The notes under the pieces were generated by a model, which worked only from the letters and a program-made list of their open reading frames with translations, searched no databases and was not told where the DNA came from. The position numbers were made by a program, and so were the translations under genes. A stretch of 64,000 nt of DNA from Chrysaora quinquecirrha (lineage: Eukaryota > Cnidaria > Scyphozoa > Semaeostomeae > Pelagiidae), in the NCBI GenBank assembly GCA_014526335.1, contig JACTAT010000061.1, forward strand, positions 1,555,212 to 1,619,211, read 5' to 3'. The first letter of the stretch is position 1; the number at the start of each line of letters is the position of its first letter. Below are positions 48,201 to 59,700 of the stretch, piece by piece.

Positions 48201-51200
48201 TTTCGAATGGCTGGTTATACGAGAATTAAAGGGCGAACGTAAATAAACAGAGTTGAGGAGTGCAGAAGTTTACAGTATCAGTAAAAAATAACAGAAGCAA
48301 GTAACATACCTCCCAGTGCTGAAAAAGTGGCCCACGAATTGATCCAGCTATATTTTCGAGGACATTTGGTCTGAAAAAGATAAGGAAAAATGTAACTAAA
48401 ATTTGTAAGATTCTTCCACAAGTGACAGGCCACAATAGACCAGATTTGAACCTGGACTGCAAGACCAGAGAGCCATGACCTTTCCACTGAGCTATAGAGC
48501 TCAATGAAATTGCATAGTTACTCTCCATATCATACAGCCAAAGGCTCTCTTCTGATACAACTGTTCGTGCTTTGGCATACCATGATGAGTCTTCTTCAGA
48601 ACCATACATATTTGTATATATATGTCATGAATGGCAAACACAAGGAAAAATTCTTCCATGAGTTGCATACCACAATTGACTAGATTTGAACCTGGACTGC
48701 AAGACCAGAGAGCCATGACCTTTTCATCCGAGCTATAGAGCTCAATGAAATTACACAGTAACTTTCCAAGTCATACAGCCCAAGGCTCTCCTCCCTTATG
48801 ACTGTTTGTGCTTTGGCAATGATGAGTCTTCTTCAGCACCATACATTATTTGCATATATTTGTCATTAATGGTATGTTATATAGATGCCTTGAAAACCTG
48901 TTCAAAATACCAAATACAACAAAACTTACACTAAATCTCTTGTGCAGCTTCCAGAATAGATGAAATGATCCCTGGAGCAGGTAGCTCTGAGAAATGGAAA
49001 CAAATAGTAAATATTTTCAAACATAACATGGGTAGATAAATAGACAGACAAGCATAGCTGCTAGGTGTCTTTGAAAGGTATGCATTTTAATGCAATTCTG
49101 ATCAAGTACGAGCTCTTGGGGCAACTTGATAGCAATAGAGTGGCAAAAGTCAGTCAATCAACCACTCTATTAGGCAATTTAAGTCATTCAATTAAAGACT
49201 TTATAATTATGTGACCAAGCCTCATCATTCTCAGAGGCGGACTGACAGCGAATCTTAAGGGTTGCTATTTCCAGTAAAGGGGCCAATTTTCACTATAGCA
49301 ATTTGTCAATTTCTATATTTCTTGCTTTCATATTTTTGTGCGGAAACATTTCTGTGATTTCCAACTGCTTTCAGACTGAGCGAAACCAATCCAAAACTCT
49401 TCGAAACCCCAAGAAATCAAAGAGATTTTCTCAAGAAACGACAGAAACAGTTTGTTAAAGACCCTATAACAAGAAGGCCTGGGTTTCATTCTCAACCTAG
49501 CATCCCTGCCAGTCCGCCCCTGATCATTCTTTTCCTATTGCCTTTAATAACAAAAAGCTGGTGATTCTCCTCACTCCTCTATGGTTAGTTTGAGCTAAGT
49601 TGGAATCAAAACTTTCAATCATTTAATATCCACAATTGTTACTAAGACCCTGTTTACATAAAATGAGTGGATCCAAAATATCGGTACCTTTCAGGTATGA
49701 TATGGGCATGATTCCAAAATGGATCTGCTTGCTTATCTAGCATACTGTAAGGATACAATCCTGTTCCCAAACAGGATTGGATCCATGCATATCTTGACTT
49801 TTTTGGAAACATATACACTCAGATCGGTTCTCCTATAAATAGAGTCTAAAACTTGGCATGAAAATTTGGTTTTGGAACAAAAATTCATAATATTTCAATC
49901 TTAAATCAACAGATTAAGAATTCAACTTACTCTAACCCTCCACCATTTTGTTGCATTTCTCTGACCATAGCCAGAGCACTCTTATCTTGGTTAGTCTAGA
50001 ATAAAACAAAAAGCAAAGCTAACACAGGTGAACGTGAAATGGTGTTTTAAACACCAGTCACTAGGATCTCAGAATTAGATGTGCTAACAAGACTTGGCCC
50101 TGGCTGTGACACATGGCTTGGGCTTGAATCTCAGCCTCACTGAGCTTCTGAAACCCAAGCTAGCTGGATAAGACCACAATGCCACCGTACCTTCAACACA
50201 GAGCAGTGGCATAACGAAACATCCAAAACTGGGGGGGGGGGGGCGAAGAGAATTTAGGTTCTTGTTTTAAGAAAAAATATCAAAGTTGTACCCTGTAACA
50301 CTTTTATACCAGATAAGATTTAGCCCACACACATTTTTTTATAAGGAACACCTTTATAAGAAACTCAAGGCTGAAAATTCCAAGAAAATTAAGGAACTTT
50401 AAGGAACTTTCGAGGCTCATATGAAAAAACTTTTTTCAAGAACAAGACGGATTATACAACTAACTAAAATAAGTAACGACCTGTTGCCCATCGTACTTTT
50501 CAAAAACTCAATTCATATTTAAAATGAGAAAACCAAGATAGTTTGTTGTCAAAATTACTATTCAGAGACATCTGATGACACGGAATGGTTTAAGGAACAT
50601 TGAGCATTGCTTTACATTGCTAAAAAATTAAGTAACTCCAGCCTCAACTCAGACCAAAGGTTCCTTATATTAAACAAAACGTGTATGCAAAACCTATCTT
50701 GGCAATGACTTGGGGGCGACTGCCCTCCTGTGCCCCCTGGCCATGCTACTGACACCAAATACCACTCCAACACAAAGTACCACTGCATTTTAATCTAACA
50801 AGGTATCTGAAAAGCTAGAAAAACAACTTGACAGTTCTATTGAAAAGTTTTTGCTGAGACTTGAGGATACTTACCAAAAAAGCAGCATTCCTCAAGAAAT
50901 GTGTGATTCCTAAATTTGAAGGATTCTCATATCTACTACCAGCTTGAATGAAGACAGAAACACGGGATACACCACCTTCACCTTCCATCGACGCAACTTT
51001 AATACCATTGTCTAATTTCGTTACCTAGAATAAAATACAATACATAGGTGAATAAGGTAGATGAGGTATGTTTGAATTATTTTTCCTGCAGGATGTTTTT
51101 CATGTGTTGTATTTTATAGGAAATCAGGACAGATGATCAGATTGAAACCTCCCACCATGTGAGCCTATTGTTATTGACTTTTCTAGAGCTGCTCCTGGCA

Positions 51201-52267
51201 AGTATGTTAAAGTGTGTTGAAGCAATAAACAAGATCATTTTCCCTGTAAGAATTGCATACAGGTATTTTGATATGATGCCCCCTGCTTCAGTGTGGAAGC
51301 AAAACTGGGCCAACTTTGTAGAAGGCCAGCTTTGTAGTTGGCCAGCTTGACCAACGGATTGGCCAACTGTGGTAGTGGGATGAATTGTCGAGAAACCAAT
51401 ATCGTTTATTCTGTTAGAAATATGTGGAATTTGTGTGGTACAAATCACAATAGGCTATTGTTTTCCAAACAATAGGAGTATTGCTTTATATTGTTTCATA
51501 CAAAATCATGCACCAAACTTATTTCATGCACTCAACAAAGTTTTACCAAGGCCTCAGACCTAACAAGAAGTGTCTCTATATTTCAATACCTTCAGGTCAT
51601 GTGGAGCTGGACTTCCATGGCTTGCAAGAGATTCATCAAGACTTTCAGTAAGTGGCACCATGGCTGGTGTGCCATAATTCTTTACCTGAAAATTCAAAGA
51701 AATAAAAGAGGACAAAAGTTTCCAATAAACAAGGCAAACTAAGAAATGTTCAATACAACAAAGGGCAAGGCAACCAGGCTGGAGAGTATGGAAGAAGTGC
51801 AATTGAGATCACAAACCAAGGTGGTAGAAAGAATATTATTCATGTGTGCCCAAGAAAATTGAGACATCAAAAGTGCCACACTCTGATCTGCAGACTGGCA
51901 GCAGGCAAGGCAAGGCATTACGATACATCAATCAATGCCAGTATGGAGAGCTGACTTTTGTGCGCAGAATTTTGCGTTAAATCAAGCCATGAACAAATAG
52001 AGACACCAAGGAAGTCTCTAGTCTTCTTATAGGCCTACGTAAGGCTTAGGCCTAAGGCCTGCTGCCCACATCATGATGGCTTGGCTTGGCTTTGCTAATG
52101 GCTAGGCCCTAAATTTTTAGCAAAAATGCGAGCTCATGTTGCCTGTATTCTTTGAAATATCAAGGATGTAATTTCAGAAAACTCTTAAAATATACCTGAA
52201 CAGCAACTGCATTACGGAAACAAGGTTTGACTAGGGGCAAGAGACGTGTATTTCTTGAAAGAAGCAT
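39264..52267 (-). CDS. UQCRC2: Cytochrome b-c1 complex subunit 2, mitochondrial (complex III core 2)
   Basis: Twenty exons, about 471 residues, all phases consistent: 52196-52267, 51590-51685, 50875-51024, 49931-49995, 48930-48986, 48310-48370, 47361-47424, 46938-46971, 46484-46541, 45405-45462, 44884-44982, 44121-44184, 43941-43980, 43069-43124, 42689-42731, 41824-41904, 41191-41267, 40774-40846, 39938-40018 and 39264-39350. The first exon is an Arg/Leu-rich mitochondrial presequence. Family matches include KLDNGIKVASME, FIQAGSRYENPSNLGITHFLR, LLDSLHGAAYRN, GSNTASS and the final APYLDELL (human ends TPFVDEL). The HxxEH zinc motif of active M16 peptidases is absent, as in other UQCRC2 proteins. 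Matrix-side core subunit of respiratory complex III. A candidate AATAAA lies at 39123-39128. Confidence 0.95.
40040..40765. repeat. Purine-rich tract (GAAGAT/AAGAAG) filling a UQCRC2 intron
   Basis: Almost wholly A and G with scattered T on the plus strand, filling the intron 40019-40773. Like the PARP4 intron at 7866-8618, it is about 755 bases long. Confidence 0.85.
43605..43805. repeat. SINE-like repeat, family 2
   Basis: Shares GGTGAAATGGTGTTTTAACG, CAGTCGCTAGGATCTCAGTA and CTGAGCTTCTGACACCACGA with the copy at 46248-46440. It lies in the UQCRC2 intron between exons 13 and 14. Confidence 0.65.
44681..44781. mobile_element. TAGACTTATTAC-family MITE, copy 3
   Basis: Same terminal repeats and a shorter interior close to copy 1 (GGTGTGGTGGAGTGTGGAG). 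The flanking 9-mers match at six of nine positions, so the duplication has decayed. It lies in the UQCRC2 intron between exons 11 and 12. Confidence 0.7.
45030..45280 (-). repeat. tRNA-like SINE, family 3
   Basis: On the minus strand it reads TAGCTAAGTGGAAACGTCG and CCAGGTTCGAATCCCAT, in A-box/B-box order. The plus strand shares ATGGCGAACACAAGGATAGA and CTCTCC-type ends with other copies. Further copies: 48405-48625, 48640-48880 and 53040-53270. Confidence 0.6.
46248..46440. repeat. SINE-like repeat, family 2
   Basis: Starts GCAGGTGAAGGTGAAATGGT, with CGCCAGTCGCTAGGATCTCA, a GGGGCTCGAACCCC palindrome like a B box, and GAGCTTCTGACACCACGA. Other copies: 43605-43805, 50018-50200, a partial at 31600-31740 and a reversed copy at 24640-24860. 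Confidence 0.65.
48405..48880 (-). repeat. tRNA-like SINE, family 3, two copies in tandem
   Basis: Two copies back to back (about 48405-48625 and 48640-48880) share CTGGACTGCAAGACCAGAGA, GAGCTATAGAGCTCAATGAA and a GATGAGTCTTCTTCAG end. They lie in the UQCRC2 intron between exons 5 and 6. Confidence 0.6.
50018..50200. repeat. SINE-like repeat, family 2
   Basis: Shares GTGAAATGGTGTTTTAAACA, CACTAGGATCTCAGAAT and CACTGAGCTTCTGAAACC with the other copies. It lies in the UQCRC2 intron between exons 3 and 4, just before an ACACG-family element. Confidence 0.6.
50328..50685. mobile_element. ACACG/TTATAAG(GA)AAC-family element, copy 3
   Basis: Starts CACACATTTTTTTATAAGGA and ends AAACGTGTA. The interior has tandem AAGGAACTTT units. 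It lies in the UQCRC2 intron between exons 3 and 4. Confidence 0.6.
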
Positions 52268-53302
52268 AATTTCTGGACCATGTAAAAGCAGTCGGCTTTT
52301 CCACCATTAGAACCAACCAAAGAAGGGAAAGAAGGAGGTGAGGAGAGGGATTGCGAGGGAGGAAAATCTATCAAATCACTGATCGCTGATTGGCTTATTT
52401 CAACAATGGTCAAGTGATTAATTTTGATTCTGATGATTACAGTGATCGCTTTGCGATTAGCGATTAGTTTGTTTTTTTTGTTGTCTACCCTTCGCAAGTG
52501 TGATCTTTGGTATCTCTACTCAAAACTAGTTGAGTTTCTCAATTTTCGCGCCACTTTTGTAGCAAAAGCTCATAAAACATAGACTTTCTTGAGTTTTCAT
52601 TTAAAATTTGAATAACCAGAAATTGGCGATGATCGCTGTGCATCCGGGGGATATGCCTTCTTGTGAAAGATTTTTTGAAAAATTTGCACACAGAGAGACA
52701 GGATACACTACACTAGAAATATCAATTCACTAAAACGAAAATTCTGTACGTAACAATATATTCACAAATTCTCTAAACAACAATGACATTGGGAAAACCT
52801 ATACAAGCACAAGTGCAGTAGCGACAATACAAATTTGTTACTACAAGTAAATAATAAATTCTAATTGCCCTGAAAGATGATACGAGAGCTGTTTGATGTT
52901 TTCTAATATGTTCAGTATGTACCTAACATTTATTTCTCCTACGGAACATGAGTGGACCCAAAAACGTATAGTTAGAAAGGCACCAAAAATTGCCGTCCAT
53001 CCTCGCCCCTCGCTTACAATTTTTCGAAAATTTTCCGACAAATCGCCGAGTAACTCTCCAAGTCATACAGCCCAAGGCTCTCCTCCTGTTTGAATTTTGC
53101 GTTTCGGCTATGTTGAGCTTTCTTCAGCACCATACGTATTTATATATATATATTTGTCATAAATGGCGAACACAAGGATAGATTTTCCACAAGTGGCATA
53201 CCAATTTGAACTCAAGACTGCATGACCAGAGAGCTAACGACGTTTCCACTGAGCTGTAGAGCTAATTGAAACCACTCCTACTTATTGACATTGTCAGTAA
53301 TA
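52268..53302. other. Region between UQCRC2 and the CCDC33-like gene
   Basis: UQCRC2 promoter region, with no obvious TATA box near the start, then AT-rich sequence and a family-3 SINE. No exon recognised. Confidence 0.5.
53040..53270 (-). repeat. tRNA-like SINE, family 3
   Basis: Shares TACAGCCCAAGGCTCTCCTC, ATGGCGAACACAAGGATAGA and CCAGAGAGCTAACGACG with the other copies. It sits just below the Tigger-like MITE. Confidence 0.6.
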
Positions 53303-53751
53303 CAGTAGTGTCCCGCATATAAGAAACGGCCTTTTCAATTTCAGGTCTGATGCGTTTCTTATAGAAAGAGATATAAACCTCAAATCAGGGTAGTTTCTTA
53401 TAAGAAAATCATGTACCATCCATCAGCTACTCTGATGCTGGCTCTATGCTTGTGGTACAAAATAGGTTATTTTGGATGCATTTGTCAATTTTCTTGATGA
53501 CTGCAGAACCAGGAGAAGAAGATAAGTTAATAAATCCACAAGGACATAAAAACTATACATTTTACAGCTTTTATATGTTTTATTATGTTTTTATGTTTTG
53601 TTATGTTAAAGGTTTTAATAAACACACAACTATTGTATAAGAAACAAGTAATTTTCAGACCTGTACCTGTTTCTTATAGCATGGGGTATTATTTTGAAAA
53701 TCAGGGTCTGTGTTTCTTAAATTTGTGTTTCTTATATGCGGGACACTACTG
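53303..53751. mobile_element. Tigger/pogo-like MITE, 449 bp, inserted in the CCDC33-like 3' end
   Basis: Ends carry inverted repeats of about 25 bases beginning CAGTAGTGTCCCGCATAT, flanked by a TA target duplication (53301-53302 and 53752-53753). CAGTAGTG ends with a TA target are typical of the pogo/Tigger branch of Tc1/mariner. No transposase is encoded. It contains the present stop codon of the CCDC33-like reading frame (53655-53657) and an AATAAA on the minus strand at 53579-53584. Confidence 0.85.
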
Positions 53752-56700
53752 TAGTTATACCCTTTCTTGATTTCAAGCGGAAAGAGTTTGTCTAGAGTTC
53801 CGAAAACCTAATTTTAAGAAAGAAGCTTAGAAACAGATTCAAAGCAAAACTTTACTATTCTAAATACCATCACTGCATACACTACACAAATATTGCATTA
53901 CAATAAAATAACAGGCAACTATTTACAGTGCGTCAATCGGCTAAGAAAGGGCAGCTTGGCCCTCAAATCAATGATATTTACACCGTATATATGCTAAATA
54001 CTTATTCTACAAGTTATTATAGAAGTTCACAAGTAATGGTATCTTGGATTCATTTCCATCCCTTGAAATCTCCCATACGGAACCATAAAATTGGAGTCGT
54101 ATCGATCGGCCTAAAAAAGGTGAACTGGTCAAATTTATTTGGCAAGCTACCAAGATACCGCAAAAGTTCGTTCAAGCTGTGCTAAGACTACAATAATAAG
54201 CAGTGTAGGGCTGAAGAAATCACTATATGGGGCTCTTCTGTAGCATACCATTTCTATATGTTGTACTGAAGCAGGGGAAGCTATTTGAACCAAAACAATT
54301 AACAACAGCAACCCCAGCCCTACTAGCTCATTAACCGGTTGCTTATTAAGAAAGTCCAAAACAACAGAAACATTTTCGGGCATACTTTACAGCCTTTTTA
54401 CGTCTAACAGTCCTCAGAGTATGAACGTCAGAAACAGACCGAAACTACAATCTCAGGCGGAATTTATACCCAGATGCAGCTCGAAATGCACCAACTAGAA
54501 AGAGAAGCTGAGTTGGCATTGTGTTTTAAACGCCAGGATTCAGCGGGAAGACCAATGAAAATTAATTGAAGAGTCCACGTGAGAAAACGAACTCTTTCCA
54601 TCTATACAGGACTGGCTTTTTGGTTTTGATGTGGACAGATTCCAAAACGCTGAGATGAAACAATGATCTAGCTCTGATCTTCAAATGCAGCGAACAGTGA
54701 TGGTAGCAACATGAATAAACAAACGGATACTTACACGATCAGCAAGCGGAGGCAGTGGGGGAGCATAGATATCTCTATTTAACATTGTGTCTGAATAATC
54801 CCCCGACATCTGAAGCTGAAAAAGAAAAACAGTAAAGCACTGTTAGTTTTAAGTTGTATCAAATATATCATCCATGAAATTTACGTCCCAAGAAATTTCA
54901 ATTATATCTCAGCAAAGTACACTGATAGAGTGAAAACCAACAAATAAGAAACCAAAGTTCCGAGCCAGTGTCTCAGTTGTTCTTCAATTTTCTCCAGACC
55001 GAGGTGGTGTGGCCGAGTGGTCAAGGCGCTCGGTTCACGATCGTGAGGTCGTGGATTCGAAAATCGTCGGGACCACTGTCCACAAGCCTACAGTCAACTC
55101 AGGTGTCCATGTTTTCGAGGTCGGTAAATGAGTACTCAGGGTATTTGTTCCAGAATATTGATCTGGGGGCACAAGCTACAGGTTCACATAAGCTATATAG
55201 CTGCCAGATTATTTCTGACCTGCGTTAACAAATAAATATTGCTTGCTTGCTTGCAAACATGAAAGTGACGAGGAATATCAAAGAAAAAAGTGAACATCCA
55301 TGATTAGTGATTAGTGAACATGCAGGCAGGAAGTGGTCCAGTAACCTTCAAATCATTATAAATACGGTTTAGACATTATTTTCTAAGTCAAGAGATTTTG
55401 GTTTTTAAGCCTTTGGTTCTTATTTGCGGGTTTGCACTGTGTGTCTAACCAACTAACCTTAAACTGAGATTTCTCTTTGGCCCAAACTCTTGCATTTTTC
55501 GACGCCTAGAACAAACCCATACTCATTAAGATAAGAACTGGTGACATTAATAGAGCCTCTCTACGATAAATATAACTTCATACTTGGTTTTCCAATGCCA
55601 TTATTCTTCCTTCCGCCTTTTCAAGCTTTTGAAGAAGTGTTAGACGATCTTCAATGTCATATTCAAGAAAATTTGCTTTGGTTCGAAGAGATTGGGAATG
55701 ACCAGCTTGGTAACTGCTGATAAGTGATTCTTCCTCCGCCTGCAGACATAAAACGTTGACAGTTAGGCCCTAGGCAAACGACCAAACATTGTTTGTTTTG
55801 CATGTCAAGCGAAATGATTTACCGTTTTGCCACGTCGCAAAACAATGCTCGTAAGACATTTTTATGCTTGCGTCAAGCGAAAAAAGTTAGAAAGTTTTCA
55901 TTAACATTACAGAGCAATGTCTTTCTGTTAAGCGATAATTTTTGACGTGGCCAAATGGTCAAACATAGCTTGAGAAGCAAATTTCAGATGTTTAACAAAC
56001 AATGTTTGATCGTTTGGCCATGTGACAACAATCATGCCGATAACTACCATCTACTCGTAATGATTTCAGTCCGAGCGCATTAAGGAAACGTAAACGTAAT
56101 GCTGGCACTAAGGGAAGATCAATGTAAGTTTTTAAAAAACTAGAACCTTACCGGCAAAAGTGATTTGTTTTTCTTTCTCATTGAGTCTTCAAAATGCACT
56201 CTACTTCGTTTCCCTTGGAAAAAAACTTAAATTAGCAAGTGAACTTAAATCCATATAATTTTGGTCCTTGAATACTCAAACAAAAATATGTTAAGTCTAT
56301 AGCCTCTTCCTTAATTAAGCCCTGCTTAATCAAAATCTAGAATCCAACTCCTTCGTAATCTTAAACTAGAATCTAAGTAGCCCTTTCCTAACCTTACTCT
56401 AGAATCTGGCCTCTTTCTAATCTCAAATGAGAACCCATAACCCCTTCCTAATCTGAATTTAGCCCCTTCCTAACCTTAATCTAGAATCTAACTCCATCTT
56501 AATCTCCGTCTAGACCCTTCCTAACCTTAATCTAGAATCTAACTCCATCTTAATCTCCGTCTAGACCCTTCCTAACCTTAGTCTAGAATCTAACTCCATC
56601 TTAATCTCCGTCTAGACCCTTCCTAACCTTAGTCTAGAATCTAACTCCATCTTAATCTCCGTCTAGACCCTTCCTAACCTTAGTCTAGAATCTAACTCCA

Positions 56701-59700
56701 TCTTAATCTCCGTCTAGACCCTTCCTTACATTAATCTAGAATCTAACTTCTTTCTAGTCTAATCCAGAAACACAGGGATCCGGCATCTTAATCTAGAATC
56801 CAACTCCATCTTCATCTTCATCTAGCCCCTTCCATATCTTAATCAAGAATTAAGTCTCTTCCTAATCCTAATCAATACCTGTCCAATTTTAGCCCCTCTT
56901 GATAAAGCCTGCCCCGTGTTTAACATCGAGTCTACAAAAACAAACTCGCTGGCTCCGATGCAAGGCATTATGTTTTACATTCTAAAATCAAAGCTGTTTT
57001 TACCTGGTCCATTGCTTAATGCACCTTGTTGAATATTCCCCTGTCTTTCCAACTCTTCGATGATCTGATAAGTATAGTGAGTAAACAGTAAGTACAATGA
57101 AAGACATGGAAGGAGCAAACTTAGAAAGGATAACGATGGATTAATTCCTTGTTTGTCATGTTTCACTCTTGCTTCACGCTTGCTTCATGACATTTGTAGT
57201 GTGAACTGGTGTGAACCTGAAACGTAACTCACCAAGGAAATTTTCGTGAAGCAAGAAAGTGAAGCAGCAGCCAAAATGCAGTTGCGTCACTTGCACAAAT
57301 GTGAACGTTTTGCTTCATGCCCTGCTTTACATCTTGCTTCACGCTAAAAAATTCGAACTGCGCATGCTTACGTCACTTGCCTCTGCTTTTGCTTCATAAG
57401 AGTTAACCAAGCTTTACGGTCACTGCAAGCTTGTTTGGAAGCATGAATATCAAAGGCGCGTGCCCAATATTCCATCTTACTGGAGTACACGATTTTTTAT
57501 AAGGAACCACTTTATAAGGAACCTACATGTAGAAGACCCGAAAATTTAAAGAACTTATACTACTAAAGAGAAAATCACTAAGGAACTTTTCATTGTTGAA
57601 TATTTTTATCAATGCAAACAATCAAGAATTAGAAAGCCCGTTCCATTAATTTGCAGTCGAAAATCACATAAATTGCACTTTGCGCATGTATCAAATGTTT
57701 CCTTGAGTAGTTTCGAGCTTTGCTTACATGCAAATGTATCTGTACAGTAGTCATTAAACTGTAGGTGCAGTTAAAATTAAGGAACTATAAAGGAACTTTT
57801 GGAACTACAATCGTCTCAAAAGAGGTCAAAAATAAGGAACTTTAAGAACTAGGCCTTGAGCTAGGTTCTTTATAAAAAAAAGCGTGTAAACAATACAATG
57901 AAATGACATTGTAGAGGCTCAAATCATCATAAGTCAGTGCGGCAACTGTCATATCCCAATAGTTACAGTTGTTTTATAGAATATTATTCCTGTTACTATA
58001 CATACTGTACATCATGTGTTCCATAATATACTGTATTTCTACTGACCTTTTCCTGATCTTTGCAGGTTTTCTCCAATAGTTTATATTTTGACGCTTTCGT
58101 CTGTGGCAAGAAAAACAAACACACAATTAAACCGTAAACGGAGACGACTAGACGGCTTCTATTTCATTTGCTGCTATTTTACGATGCAAATTGGTTACCG
58201 AAAAACCATCAAAAGTTTAAGCGTCCATAATATGTCCCACAATATATGTCACAATATAAAATATTTCCCATGTGTGCCACAATATATACCACAATATGTA
58301 CAATAATTTTTGTCATAATTTGAGCCACAATATGTACCAAAATATTTGCTATGATATGTGCCACAGTTTGTGCTAGAATAATGCACCATAAAGGAAGATC
58401 GAGGCGTCAATTATTAGTCTATTTTCTAAATTTGTTCTACAATATTTACAACAATATGTGTCATAATATGTGCCACAATATTTGTCATGATATGTACCAC
58501 AACATGTTCCACGATTTATGCCATTATATGTTCCACAATATGTGCCACAAGTAATGCATTTTTCTACAATATTTGACAAGATTTGGACCATAATATGTGC
58601 CACAACGATGTACAATTAATGATGACGAGGCCTCTTAAAATTACAACCACTCTACATAACTGTTAGATCTGAAAAGTCTGGAATTCTATTTATAAAATAA
58701 AGAGAAAAGGCCTGAAGAAGATTACCTGTAGTTCTTGTAATACTGACTGTTGTAGCTCGTGAGCTTTCCGCAACTGTAAGTACTTCTTCTCATATTCATT
58801 TCCCTAGGAGAAAATACGTAAATTTATCAATCTGACGCTTGCAGAAAATGAGTTTGCTTTAAATACGTAAACGTCGTTTTCCCTCTTCTTCTCTGATATA
58901 AAAACTGCATGAGCTGAAGTTGCACAATTGAAATGCAGCCCAATATTTGATTTCGAACACGTAGCACTGTTGTCGGAGCAGACAAAATTCAAGAAAGTCA
59001 TTGTTGAAGTCTTAGAACATTTCGAAGCAGTCGACATTTTCAAGTCATAATACCACTCAAAGTAAAGCTGTGTGATATTTTCACATTGGTTTTGTCATGG
59101 CATTCTTTTGCAGCTAGTAGATAAAGGTAATCTTCGAACCAACGACTGAAACACATATATTTCTTTGATATTAATTCTCCACAAGTTGAGCTGCATAGAA
59201 TACTGTTTAAACGTACATGCAGTCTTGAGACATAAGGTTACAACCTCGTTCCAAAGGATATTCAGGCAAAGTCATGAATATTCATTTCAAAATAGCCCTG
59301 GGGACGAGATTGAAGTTGTCACTGCAATAGCTTACATTGTCCTTTTCAAGGCCTATTTAAACAACATTTAAAATCACGTCAATGAGCAAAAATTCGTTCA
59401 TTTATTTTCATTAACGGCAATGACAACTGGTTAACAACCACATCAACGAAATTACTATTTGCTTAGAGAGAATTTGCCAACCGATGAATACTCGGTTAAA
59501 GAAATACCAGCTGCATAACATAGAAACTGGAGTGTTTGCAGGAAATTTCAACATGACAAAACAAAGACAAATTCAGTAACATAAGGATTAAAATGTCATT
59601 CCTCGCAATTTTGGTCCTTAAATGTATAATATACCTTTATCAATGAGTTTTGCAGATCTTGAATTCTTGCTCTTTGCTGTTGTAATTCCTCTGTTTTAGA

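Noticed and set aside
55004..55090. Functional tRNA gene of the Leu/Ser type
   Set aside because: A- and B-box-like words are present, but the ends do not form an acceptor stem and the same head with a shared body recurs at 6.0, 13.6 and 16.2 kb, which marks a SINE.
58222..58610. CRISPR-like array
   Set aside because: Units are contiguous degenerate 12-mers without unique spacers, in a eukaryotic intron.
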